DNA of 64,000 nt, from positions 17,946 through 81,945 of the forward strand of contig JABDGP010000002.1 of assembly GCA_013285945.1 (NCBI GenBank). The letters are read 5' to 3'. The translations under genes were made by a program, and so were the position numbers. Positions 48,080 through 56,434 of the stretch are shown one piece after another (within the stretch, counting starts at the first letter, position 1; each line of letters begins with the position of its first letter). Under the pieces are notes generated by a model. The model was given only the letters and a program-made list of their open reading frames with translations. It ran no database searches and was not told where the DNA came from. The stretch comes from Bacteroidota bacterium. GTDB lineage: Bacteria; Bacteroidota; Bacteroidia; Cytophagales; Cyclobacteriaceae.

Positions 48080-48177
48080 CCAGACTAAATATGGATAGTA
48101 AATTACTTTTCTGCGCTATCAAATTAATTTTCATCAGCCACGGCCAATTGTTGTTTTAAAATCTTTTGATCAATTCT

Positions 48178-48933
48178 CTAAATAGATTTTTTGAAGAACC
48201 AATGAAAGCCAAGGCCCAGCGTTACTCCGTGAGTTAAAAGCGTTTCTTTATAATTGTTAGGTACGCTGGTAACGATTTCTGAAGTATTGGAAGTTGTATT
48301 AGTATTGTTCTGATCGTGACTTGTAACTGAATTATAACTATAACCCACAGCTACATCCATCCCGATAAAGTCGTTGAAGAAGTGCGTAAGCCCGATACTG
48401 CCTCCTGCATTCCATGAGAAAATACCGTTGATTGTGCCGTTACTTTGATATGTACTCGTAATGTTGTTATTGCCATTGCTCGACGAGCCGCCGCTGCCTG
48501 TACCAACGGTTCCGTTTAGTTGAGTGTAAAACATTGTCCTGGAAAGCTTATCGAAATAATAATAACGCAGAAAAGGTCCGGTATTAAAAGTCGAAGTATT
48601 GGTTTTAGCGTTTGTGGTTAACAAATTACCATTAACTAAGATCGTGTTGGTGCTGGTATTTTTTACTGAAAGACTGTAATTGACAGAGGCTCCTAAAACT
48701 AAATGGTCGCTAACAAAAACGCCAACCTGAGGACCGACTGAAAATGTATACGCCTTTGAAGTAGCAGCCCTTGCCTGGTTATTTCCATTACTGTAATTCA
48801 GATTGTCTGAGGCTGATTGATAAGAGTTTGTTCCAATAGTAGGGCCGACAAAAATAGTCCCTTTCGAAAATTGTGCTGAAACAGACAATGTCAGGGTGAT
48901 AGAAACGATAAAAATTGAAGCTATTTTTTTCAT
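48178..48933 (-). CDS. Outer-membrane beta-barrel protein
   Basis: 251 residues from MKKIASIF at 48933; an upstream ATG at 48957 would put eight residues before the signal peptide. Signal peptide ends VSAQ. The mature part is Asn/Thr/Ser-rich with alternating strands (TFSVGPQVGVFVSDHLVLGASV, FIGMDVAVGYSY) and a C-terminal aromatic strand GLGFHWFF, as in small porin-like barrels of Bacteroidota. Function unknown. Confidence 0.8.
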   Translation of the reverse strand: MKKIASIFIVSITLTLSVSAQFSKGTIFVGPTIGTNSYQSASDNLNYSNGNNQARAATSKAYTFSVGPQVGVFVSDHLVLGASVNYSLSVKNTSTNTILVNGNLLTTNAKTNTSTFNTGPFLRYYYFDKLSRTMFYTQLNGTVGTGSGGSSSNGNNNITSTYQSNGTINGIFSWNAGGSIGLTHFFNDFIGMDVAVGYSYNSVTSHDQNNTNTTSNTSEIVTSVPNNYKETLLTHGVTLGLGFHWFFKKSI

Positions 48934-48992
48934 GATATGTTTGATTAATGTGAACAAGAGAGTTATTCTATCACTTAATAAATGTTGATCAG

Positions 48993-49475
48993 TCAGAAAA
49001 TTATGGGCACAAGTACCGGAGTGTGTTTGACGGTTATCAAAATGTCATACAGAGCTTTCAAAGCTGCTTGCTGGTTGCGCACCAATTGTCTGGCTTGCAT
49101 GGTGAGATCGTTAGAAGAAATGGCGGCCTGATAAGCTGTTTGAATGGTGTTCTCCCCTGGCGCACAAGAGTCAAGGATAGCCTGACTACCGCTACCGGTA
49201 AATAGCGATTTTATTTTCATTCGTAAGTGATAAAAAGTACTCCTCGAAGTCAAACCACTCTCAACGGGTTCATTGCCCGATTTCGTTATTTCACGGGCCA
49301 GCGCCGATACATTCTTCTCACTTTCAACAGCCATATTTTTGAGAGCTGTTTTCAAATTCAGCTCATCCGTTTTTTTTGAAGCTTTTTGATAGTAATCAAC
49401 GCGATCGTTATTAATTCTCAAAAGCTTATTAAGAACTTCTTCAGTTTTTCCAGTTGTAGGCTTCATGGTTTTCAT
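48993..49475 (-). CDS. PA2169/DUF2383-like four-helix-bundle protein
   Basis: 160 residues from the ATG at 49475 (MKTMKPTTGKTEEVLNKLL); a second in-frame Met is at 49466, and the frame further upstream has low-complexity, uncharged sequence unlike this family. The core NDRVDYYQKASKKT, then ALKNMAVESEKNVSALAREI and NQQAALKALYDIL match the ferritin-like DUF2383 pattern. No signal peptide. Function unknown, possibly stress-related. Confidence 0.72.
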   Translation of the reverse strand: MKTMKPTTGKTEEVLNKLLRINNDRVDYYQKASKKTDELNLKTALKNMAVESEKNVSALAREITKSGNEPVESGLTSRSTFYHLRMKIKSLFTGSGSQAILDSCAPGENTIQTAYQAAISSNDLTMQARQLVRNQQAALKALYDILITVKHTPVLVPIIF

Positions 49476-49810
49476 TGATTTATTTGCGCAACAAAATAGA
49501 TCACGTTTGCGCTGATTAGTATTGTATAACTCTTGAAAGAAGTTACATCTTTCGTATACACAGCGATAGATTGATGTCAATTCAATCCGTGAAAAGTATA
49601 ATGGCATCTCGTAAATATGTAATGCATTGCCACGCAAATTGAACAAGCTTTGATTAACCGATTAAAGATGTCTATATAAATACAAAACCAAACATCGTTA
49701 CGGCTGCAAGCACTTTAAAAAACTGACACGATCATTGTCAATACTCATGAAAATCTCAGCATAGCAGGTGACGCACACTGAGAGGTTTAATACTAATTCA
49801 AACAAAAATT
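49476..49810. other. Intergenic region between divergent genes
   Basis: 335 AT-rich bases between two outward-facing genes. Only a short inverted repeat, TGACA/TGTCA (49724-49740), stands out. No exact TTG/TAnnTTTG promoter and no credible small frame seen. Confidence 0.4.
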
Positions 49811-50224
49811 ATGATAACTGCTAAAAAAATAGGCATTTGGATGGACCACTCAAGAGCTCATCTAATAGAGTTTATAACTAATCCCATAATATTGACAAAA
49901 ACCCTCTCATCGGATTTTACACATCAGGATAAGCAAAACAGTTTTGAAAGAAGCGAGTCTCAAATGCATAATCGTGAACAACATCAACAGGCACAGTATT
50001 ACAAAAGGTTGGGGGACGTTATCAGGCATTATGAAGAAGTTATCCTTTTCGGCCCAACGGATGCAAAAGTTGAATTATATAATCTACTCAAAGCTGATCA
50101 CCTCTTTTCAAAAATAAAAATTGAAGTTCAGCATGCTGATAAAATAACCGAGAACCAGCAGCTTGCTTTTGTCAAGAGTCATTTTTCTAAACACACATCA
50201 ACTTTCAGTGATGTGATTAAATAA
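49811..50224 (+). CDS. Conserved-looking cytosolic protein of unknown function (eRF1-domain-like C-terminus)
   Basis: 137 residues, no signal peptide. It begins KKIGIWMDHSRAHLIEF, has a polar Gln/His-rich middle, and ends in VILFGPTDAKVELYNLLK...ADKITENQQLAFVKSHF. I recall similar proteins in Bacteroidota; the C-terminal pattern resembles an eRF1-domain or host-attachment-like alpha/beta fold, but this is a weak guess. Its stop overlaps the next ATG (TAATG), so the two are coupled. Confidence 0.65.
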   Translation: MITAKKIGIWMDHSRAHLIEFITNPIILTKTLSSDFTHQDKQNSFERSESQMHNREQHQQAQYYKRLGDVIRHYEEVILFGPTDAKVELYNLLKADHLFSKIKIEVQHADKITENQQLAFVKSHFSKHTSTFSDVIK

Positions 50225-50481
50225 TGCGAAAGCTAAAATTAAATGATGAAACCAAAATTATGAAATCAAAAACTATAGCAATTGCACTTATGATTATCGG
50301 ATTAATGATGATTAGTTACACAGGTTTTGACTTTATAACCACAGATAAAGTAGCTACCATAGGCTCAATAAAAATTGAAAAAGAGAAGAGCCATTTCGTT
50401 CAGTGGTCGCCCTATATCGGAACAGCTCTTCTGCTGGGAGGAGTTATACTGATTTTTCGAAACAAAAAGGAAGTCAATTAA
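50224..50481 (+). CDS. Small two-helix membrane protein
   Basis: 85 residues from the coupled ATG at 50224, or 73 from MKSKTIAIAL at 50260. Two hydrophobic helices (IAIALMIIGLMMISYTG and YIGTALLLGGVILIF) flank a short loop with TIGSIKIEKEKSHFVQWSP. Orientation and partner unknown. Overlap with the previous gene suggests a joint role. Confidence 0.65.
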   Translation: MRKLKLNDETKIMKSKTIAIALMIIGLMMISYTGFDFITTDKVATIGSIKIEKEKSHFVQWSPYIGTALLLGGVILIFRNKKEVN

Positions 50482-50726
50482 AATCTGTCACGTAAAGCTA
50501 AATCATCATGAGATTGTCTCGCTGGATATATGGTTGCTTCCTACTTATTCATCTAATCCGCTGGCTTATTGGTCAATTCAAAAAGGCTAAAGTATTCTTG
50601 CGTAGCGTGATAGCCTTTCCTTAGCCGCTGACGACCACTCTTTTAAACTCTAGAAACAAATTACACAGTCTACTCAAACTTTCTCAAAGGCTTTTCGTAT
50701 ATTAACTGCAATTACGAATAATATGT

Positions 50727-51074
50727 ATGAAGAAAACAAAACTTGGTGAGTTTGAAGAACTGGTATTACTCACTGTGGCCATTTTACAAAAAGAGGCTTA
50801 TGGCGTTGAAATCAAGCGCGAACTTGAGGAACGACTGAAAGAAAAGCTGAGTGTAGGGTCGATACAATCAGCACTCAAACGCATGGAAGAAAAGGGATTT
50901 CTTACTTCCGAGTTTGGAGAAGCCACTATGAAAAGAGGAGGCAAACGCAAGCGTATATATTCTACGACTTCTTATGCTCATAAAGTGCTTGCGGAGATGA
51001 AAGACATAAGAGCGGGCCTTTGGGGTGCAATCCCCATAACTTTTGAGACTAAACTATCTTATGTACTGAAGTGA
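50727..51074 (+). CDS. PadR family transcriptional regulator
   Basis: 115 residues. Winged helix typical of PadR: KLGEFEELVLLTVAILQKEAYGVEIKRELEE, LSVGSIQSALKRMEEKGFL and a basic wing KRGGKRKRIY. One base separates it from the permease gene, the standard PadR-permease pairing in Bacteroidota, so it probably controls this operon. Confidence 0.92.
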   Translation: MKKTKLGEFEELVLLTVAILQKEAYGVEIKRELEERLKEKLSVGSIQSALKRMEEKGFLTSEFGEATMKRGGKRKRIYSTTSYAHKVLAEMKDIRAGLWGAIPITFETKLSYVLK

Positions 51075-51075
51075 T

Positions 51076-53724
51076 ATGATTCAATCTTATCCAGTCACTC
51101 CGCCCAAATGGCCTTTGAAGGTCTTGCAGTTCTTCTTGAAGAAAGAATACCTGGAAGAGATAGAAGGCGATATGGAGGAAATCTTCCTTAATAATGTTGA
51201 GCAACTATCGTTGAGGAAAGCAAAGAGAATTTATACCTGGGAAATGCTCAGGCTGCTCAGACCAATCTTGTTGAAGAATCTAAAACAGTCCTCCACTTTT
51301 AATCAATACGCCATGTTCAAAAACTACTACAAAATTGCCTGGAGAAATCTGCTCAAAAAGAAAGCCTATTCAATCATTAATATTTTTGGACTTGGACTAG
51401 GAATTGCATGTTGCTTTCTGATTTTTATGTTTGTGCAGGATGAACTGTCTTATGATAATTATCATGAAAAAGGAAACCGGATCTACCGGGTAACTCATGG
51501 ATCCAAATCCGCAGGTGATTCGCAAAAAGAAGCAAAAGCCAATCCATTTTGGGTTTGGGGAAATGCCCCAATTGGTCCTGCTCTTAGTCACGATTTTCCT
51601 GAGATTGATAAAGTAGTTCAGTTTTCCGGCAGGTCGGACATTTTGCTTAGCTATGGAGATAAAACCTATCAGGAGGACGGAGTTTTCTTTATGGACTCCA
51701 CTGCCTTTGATATATTCAGTTGGCCTTTATTACAGGGTGATCCCAAGACAGCCTTAATAGCTCCTTATAGCATTGTCCTGACAGAAAGTACGGCGAGAAA
51801 ATATTTCGGCGATAAAGATCCACTCGGTAAGTCTTTGAAGGGCAGCGAATCGGCCGGAAGATCAAATGCCGGTGACTATACAGTGACAGGTATAATGAAG
51901 GACGTACCGTCAAACTCACACTTTCGTTTCAATGCATTACTGTCGATGAGCACATTCAAAAAATCCAGACCAGATATATTTAATATGTGGGGCTACGTCG
52001 ATTTTTATACTTATTTCCTTGTAAAGGAACAGTTCAATGAGTCTACTTTCAAAAAGAAAATTCCAGCGTTCCTCTTGAGGCAGCAGGATGATCCCAAGTC
52101 AACTTATACGATTGTAATTGAGCCACTGAAAGATGTCTACTTGAGAACTTCGGCAGAGAGACAACCGGGAGAAACCGGTAGCCTACCTAATATCTATGTG
52201 TTCTCCATCATTGGCATATTTATACTTGTCATAGCCATGATCAACTTCATGAACCTGTCAACGGCCAGATCAATGGAGCGCGGAAAAGAAGTTGGAATCC
52301 GAAAATCGATCGGTGCTGATCGGGGCAGTTTGATTTTTCAATTTTTAGGCGAATCCTTGATGATTGTTTTTCTGTCAATGATTGTCGCGATAATTATTAT
52401 TTCGATCGCCTTGCCAAATATGAATAACCTTACGGGAAAAGAGTTTGTAATTCAGCATTTCATCAACTGGCGGACGATTTCTTTTGTTACCGGAGCCATG
52501 TTGCTGATTGGTCTTGCAGCGGGTTCATATCCGGCCTTGGTCTTGTCTGGCTTTAGGCCTGCATTGGTTTTAAAAGGAATCACAAAATCAAACACCGGCG
52601 GAGTTAATTTGAGAGGGGGATTGGTGGTTTTTCAATTCAGCCTTTCCATTGCATTGATTGCAGGAACGATCACCGTCTATTCACAAATGAAACAACTACT
52701 TGATAAAAATCTTGGGTTTGATAAAGAACGCATGCTCGTTTTGGATTACAACTACGATGGCGCAGTCAATGCAAAATCGGAAGTACTGAAAACTGAGATG
52801 GAGTCCAATCCCTCTGTTTTATCAGCCGCATTTTCCCGGAGTGTGCCAGGAAGCTATTTCCCTAATGCAGGAACTGAAATACAAACTGCCGATGGCGAAA
52901 TGAAGATGATGGGTCAGCCTATTTTTCAGGTTGGAATGGATTTCATTACTCATTTTGGTTTAACGCTTGTAGCCGGGAGATCCTATTCCAGAGAACATCC
53001 GTCCGACTCCACTCATGCCTTGGTTCTCAACGAAGCTGCTGCAAAGCAATACGGCTACACAAATCCTGCTGATATCATTGGCAAAAAATTTAGTCAATGG
53101 GGGAAAACAGGTGAAGTGATCGGAGTTGTAAAAGATTTCAACTACGTTTCATTGCATCGCAATATTGAACCTTTAACCTTACCGTTGGAGCCCTACGCGA
53201 GCAGGTACTTGACGCTTAAAATAAAATCTGAAAATATCACAGAGACGATTCAAGAGGTTAAACAGATTTGGAGCCGGCTTGCACCACACAGACCATTTCT
53301 ATACAGTTTTCTTGACGATGACTTTAATCGTCAATACCATTCTGATTTCATCTTTAGAAAGTTGTTTACAGCATTCGCCTGCCTGGCAATATTAATCGCA
53401 TGCCTGGGCCTGCTAGGTCTGGCAACATATACGGCCGAGCAACGAACGAAAGAGATCGGTATCCGAAAAGTGTTAGGTGCAGACATGCGCAATATTGTTG
53501 TTTTACTGTCAAACGACTTTATCAAACTGGTTTTGGTCTCCATCATTATTGCCACTCATGCGATGAATCAATGGCTGCAGGGTTTTGCGTATCGAATAGA
53601 GATAGGGCCATGGATTTTCATTTTTGCCGGGCTAATTGCCCTTTCGATAGCTGTGTTTACAATAAGCTATCAGTCCGTTAAAGCTGCATTGATGAATCCG
53701 GCATCTTCGTTAAAAAGTGAGTAA
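51076..53724 (+). CDS. MacB/FtsX-type permease with PadR-associated N-terminal prefix
   Basis: 882 residues. The first about 75 residues (PPKWPLKVLQFFLKKEYLEEIEGDMEE) form the prefix domain found on permeases next to PadR regulators. The rest is the duplicated MacB/FtsX architecture of the 20.7-23.1 kb paralog. In the second FtsX domain the helix before NQWLQGFAYRIE reads VSIIIATHAM and lacks about five residues present in the paralog (AFPAVWYFT), so that helix is shortened. No ABC ATPase nearby. Substrate unknown. Confidence 0.88.
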   Translation: MIQSYPVTPPKWPLKVLQFFLKKEYLEEIEGDMEEIFLNNVEQLSLRKAKRIYTWEMLRLLRPILLKNLKQSSTFNQYAMFKNYYKIAWRNLLKKKAYSIINIFGLGLGIACCFLIFMFVQDELSYDNYHEKGNRIYRVTHGSKSAGDSQKEAKANPFWVWGNAPIGPALSHDFPEIDKVVQFSGRSDILLSYGDKTYQEDGVFFMDSTAFDIFSWPLLQGDPKTALIAPYSIVLTESTARKYFGDKDPLGKSLKGSESAGRSNAGDYTVTGIMKDVPSNSHFRFNALLSMSTFKKSRPDIFNMWGYVDFYTYFLVKEQFNESTFKKKIPAFLLRQQDDPKSTYTIVIEPLKDVYLRTSAERQPGETGSLPNIYVFSIIGIFILVIAMINFMNLSTARSMERGKEVGIRKSIGADRGSLIFQFLGESLMIVFLSMIVAIIIISIALPNMNNLTGKEFVIQHFINWRTISFVTGAMLLIGLAAGSYPALVLSGFRPALVLKGITKSNTGGVNLRGGLVVFQFSLSIALIAGTITVYSQMKQLLDKNLGFDKERMLVLDYNYDGAVNAKSEVLKTEMESNPSVLSAAFSRSVPGSYFPNAGTEIQTADGEMKMMGQPIFQVGMDFITHFGLTLVAGRSYSREHPSDSTHALVLNEAAAKQYGYTNPADIIGKKFSQWGKTGEVIGVVKDFNYVSLHRNIEPLTLPLEPYASRYLTLKIKSENITETIQEVKQIWSRLAPHRPFLYSFLDDDFNRQYHSDFIFRKLFTAFACLAILIACLGLLGLATYTAEQRTKEIGIRKVLGADMRNIVVLLSNDFIKLVLVSIIIATHAMNQWLQGFAYRIEIGPWIFIFAGLIALSIAVFTISYQSVKAALMNPASSLKSE

Positions 53725-53960
53725 TGACACTTTGCTCTACTATGTTGGCACATTCGAAGGAGTCTTTATCAATACAAGCAGAATATTGTCCTTCACTAGC
53801 CGCACTAAGGAAACCTCAGCCCCAATCATTCCATGTAGCCCTGAGCATTTACAATCCTTAAAATTGGCTTAGTAAAATAGCAAAACAGGCCTAAATATAG
53901 GTTGCGAACAAGCTAATTGAACCTGATTTACGATCAGTTAACAAAACCTGGACTTTGTAT

Positions 53961-53992
53961 TTGGTCACTAAACTTCAAATAGTTTAAATTTG
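53961..53992 (+). promoter_or_regulatory. Promoter of the 54 kb OmpA-like gene
   Basis: TTG (53961-53963), 21 bases, TAAATTTG (53985-53992). Transcription would start near 53999, past the ATG at 53994; this favours the start at 54021. Confidence 0.55.
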
Positions 53993-54020
53993 AATGTCTA
54001 AAAATTATTGGCTTTACTCT

Positions 54021-55208
54021 ATGAAAAGAATACCTATTCTTGCAATCCTTATTGCATTGGGGACAAACTGGCTTCCGGCTGCGGCCAGCGAAGTCACACC
54101 AATTGCCAATGGCTATCACGTTGTAGTCGCTACCTTTAGCGACAAGCAAGAAAAAGAGGCCCGGCTTTACTCAGAATCACTTAATAAGAAAGGCTTTCAA
54201 TCCGGTTACGGTCTGGAGAAAGGGAAGCATTTTATCTATGTATTTCTTCAAACTTTTGATTTTGATAACTACACTGCTGCTGTTAAGGCGATGACCGATG
54301 CGCGACAAAAGCCAGAGTTTGCAACTGCCTGGGTAGTTAAAATCAAAGACGGCCGCGAAATCAAGGAAGGTGAGCCTGTTGTACTTGAAGAAGTCAAAAA
54401 AAATGATGCAAGTCCGGCAAGGGAACTAACCGCTAGCCTTGTCACCGAATATATCGACAATCCTCCCATGACACCCATTACCCGGCCTCAGCACCTTGGC
54501 AATACACCTGTCTTTCTTAGCGTTTTCCGTAACCGTGATAATAAGATTATAGCTGCGGAGGTTAAAGTCTTTGATGCCGAAAAATCTAAACTTCTTACTA
54601 CCGTAAAAAGTAATTGTTATCTAAATCTTCCAGATCCAAGAACAAAATCTGGTCGGCTTTCTCTCGTTGCTTCAGCATTTGGATATGGAGATTTGAAAAT
54701 GGAGATTGGATATTACACCACCGAACAAGACACCATTCAGCAGAATGTTACATTGTTTGGAAGCTACTTCCAGTTGATTTTCCCGCTGCAAAAGATGGAC
54801 AAGGGCCAGGAGGTGACTTTGTCTAAAGTCGCGTTCTTCAACGATGCTGCAATAATGACTCCGTCCAGCACAGACCAATTGCAGGCTTTGCTGGAAATGC
54901 TTCAGGAAAATCCTTCAACGAAAATCCGTCTTAACGGCTATACCAATAGCAATGGGCGTGGAAAGATAGTTTATGCCGGACCAAGCAAAAATTTCTTTGC
55001 TCTTTCGGCTGATCGAATTGAAAAGACCGGTTCTGCTAAAGAATTGTCTGCTGCACGCGCACAAGTGATTAAGGACTGGCTCGTGAGTCAGGGCATCGCC
55101 GAAGCTCGAATCGAAGTCGAAGGCTGGGGCGGCACCAAGCAACTATACGACAAGAACAGCCCCAATGCTCGCAAAAACGCCCGGGTTGAATTAGAGGTAA
55201 CTCAATAA
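54021..55208 (+). CDS. OmpA family protein with SPOR-like N-terminal domain (third paralog)
   Basis: 395 residues from MKRIPILAILIALG, a signal peptide ending PAAASE; an ATG at 53994 lies before the predicted transcription start. The domain order equals the 417-1694 gene: YHVVVATFSDKQE SPOR-like part, a short linker, the NTPVFLSVF beta domain, and an OmpA domain with GYTNSNGRG and SAKELSAARAQVIKDWL. The HGHT of the other copies reads NGYT here, so it is the more diverged copy. Probably a peptidoglycan-associated outer-membrane protein. Confidence 0.8.
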   Translation: MKRIPILAILIALGTNWLPAAASEVTPIANGYHVVVATFSDKQEKEARLYSESLNKKGFQSGYGLEKGKHFIYVFLQTFDFDNYTAAVKAMTDARQKPEFATAWVVKIKDGREIKEGEPVVLEEVKKNDASPARELTASLVTEYIDNPPMTPITRPQHLGNTPVFLSVFRNRDNKIIAAEVKVFDAEKSKLLTTVKSNCYLNLPDPRTKSGRLSLVASAFGYGDLKMEIGYYTTEQDTIQQNVTLFGSYFQLIFPLQKMDKGQEVTLSKVAFFNDAAIMTPSSTDQLQALLEMLQENPSTKIRLNGYTNSNGRGKIVYAGPSKNFFALSADRIEKTGSAKELSAARAQVIKDWLVSQGIAEARIEVEGWGGTKQLYDKNSPNARKNARVELEVTQ

Positions 55209-55218
55209 TATAAGTTTG
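55186..55218 (+). promoter_or_regulatory. Possible promoter for the TPR gene at 55.3 kb
   Basis: TTG (55186-55188), 22 bases, TAAGTTTG (55211-55218). Spacing is long and the -33 lies in the upstream gene; the leader would be about 75 bases. Confidence 0.35.
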
Positions 55219-55298
55219 ATTGAGGGTTGAATAGCCTATAGAAGTATCTCTGGCTAAATAGTTTGAAAGTCATTTCTTAACTTTCATAAAAAACTATT

Positions 55299-56420
55299 AT
55301 GAAGCTATTCCTGGTTTTCGTCCCTAGCTTTTTTTGTTTGGTCGCAGCTGCTCAAGATTTCAAAGAAGTCGATGCTTTGATTGGCGATTTTCAATTTGAA
55401 AAAGCCCTTCAACTGCTATCCAATTCGCAGGACACTTCCGATACTCGCGTTTATCTGCAACGTGGCCATTGTTATTTCAGGTTGGGAGATTACAAATCTG
55501 CTATTCAATCCTATAAAAAGGTTCTGAGTCTGGATTCTATAAATCGTACCGCGTTGATTCAACTCGGCCAGCTTCATGCCAGAAACAATGATTACTTCGA
55601 GGCGCAAGAGTGTTACGAGCGCCTGATTTCAATTGATTCCCTCAACAGTTTTTATTATAAACAATATGCCTCACTTGCTGCCAATGTGGACGTGCCAATG
55701 GCCACTGTGCTTTACGCGAAAGCTTTGCAGCTTAACCCGAAAGACATTGAATCTTATTCAGCCTTCGGAAATATTTTATTAGAAGCAGAAGATTTCACAA
55801 CGCTTGACAGCTTGCTAGAAAGAGGGCTGCAATTGGACAGCCTTCAACCTTCATTGCTTTTGCTAAGTGCTAAATCTCTGTTTGGTCAGCACAAATACAA
55901 GAATGTAATTAGCGTCATCAATAAAATATTAATAAAAAATGATCCGCAACCAGTTTATGCTCGGCTAATGGGAGTAAGTTATTTTCAATTGGATGACTAT
56001 GCCAAAGTAATTCCCTGCATGGAGTTTTTGGTAAACACAAAGCAAAAAGGTGACTGGATTCATTATTATCTGAGTGTCTCTTACAGGGAGCTAAATCAGC
56101 TTTCAAAAGCAATCGAAGAGATGAATCTAGCTATCGATGAAGGTATCTCCGACAACATTGGCGTATACTATTCTCAATTAGCCCGCACCTATGAGGAAAG
56201 TAAGGATTACAAAAAGGCAATCCATTATTACCAGGCTGCCTATGAGAATTCCAAATCAAAGATCTTACTCTACCATTTGGCCCGAAACTACGATGTCTAT
56301 TTTAAAGACAAATCAGTAGCTGCCGCGTATTACAAACTATATCTGGAATCTGACGATACAATAAAGGTTGCCAGAGAATATTCTAAATACCGGCTAAACA
56401 CTATTCCGACTAAGGAATAG
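55299..56420 (+). CDS. Exported TPR protein
   Basis: 373 residues. Signal peptide (about 1-18, ending VAAAQ), then about eight TPR units (RVYLQRGHCYFRLGDYKSAI, ESYSAFGNILLEAEDF, IHYYQAAYENSKSK). No other domain. Likely periplasmic or outer-membrane scaffold. Its position after the OmpA-like gene suggests an envelope role, but there is a 90-base gap with its own possible promoter. Confidence 0.85.
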   Translation: MKLFLVFVPSFFCLVAAAQDFKEVDALIGDFQFEKALQLLSNSQDTSDTRVYLQRGHCYFRLGDYKSAIQSYKKVLSLDSINRTALIQLGQLHARNNDYFEAQECYERLISIDSLNSFYYKQYASLAANVDVPMATVLYAKALQLNPKDIESYSAFGNILLEAEDFTTLDSLLERGLQLDSLQPSLLLLSAKSLFGQHKYKNVISVINKILIKNDPQPVYARLMGVSYFQLDDYAKVIPCMEFLVNTKQKGDWIHYYLSVSYRELNQLSKAIEEMNLAIDEGISDNIGVYYSQLARTYEESKDYKKAIHYYQAAYENSKSKILLYHLARNYDVYFKDKSVAAAYYKLYLESDDTIKVAREYSKYRLNTIPTKE

Positions 56421-56434
56421 ACCTAAAGTAAAAG

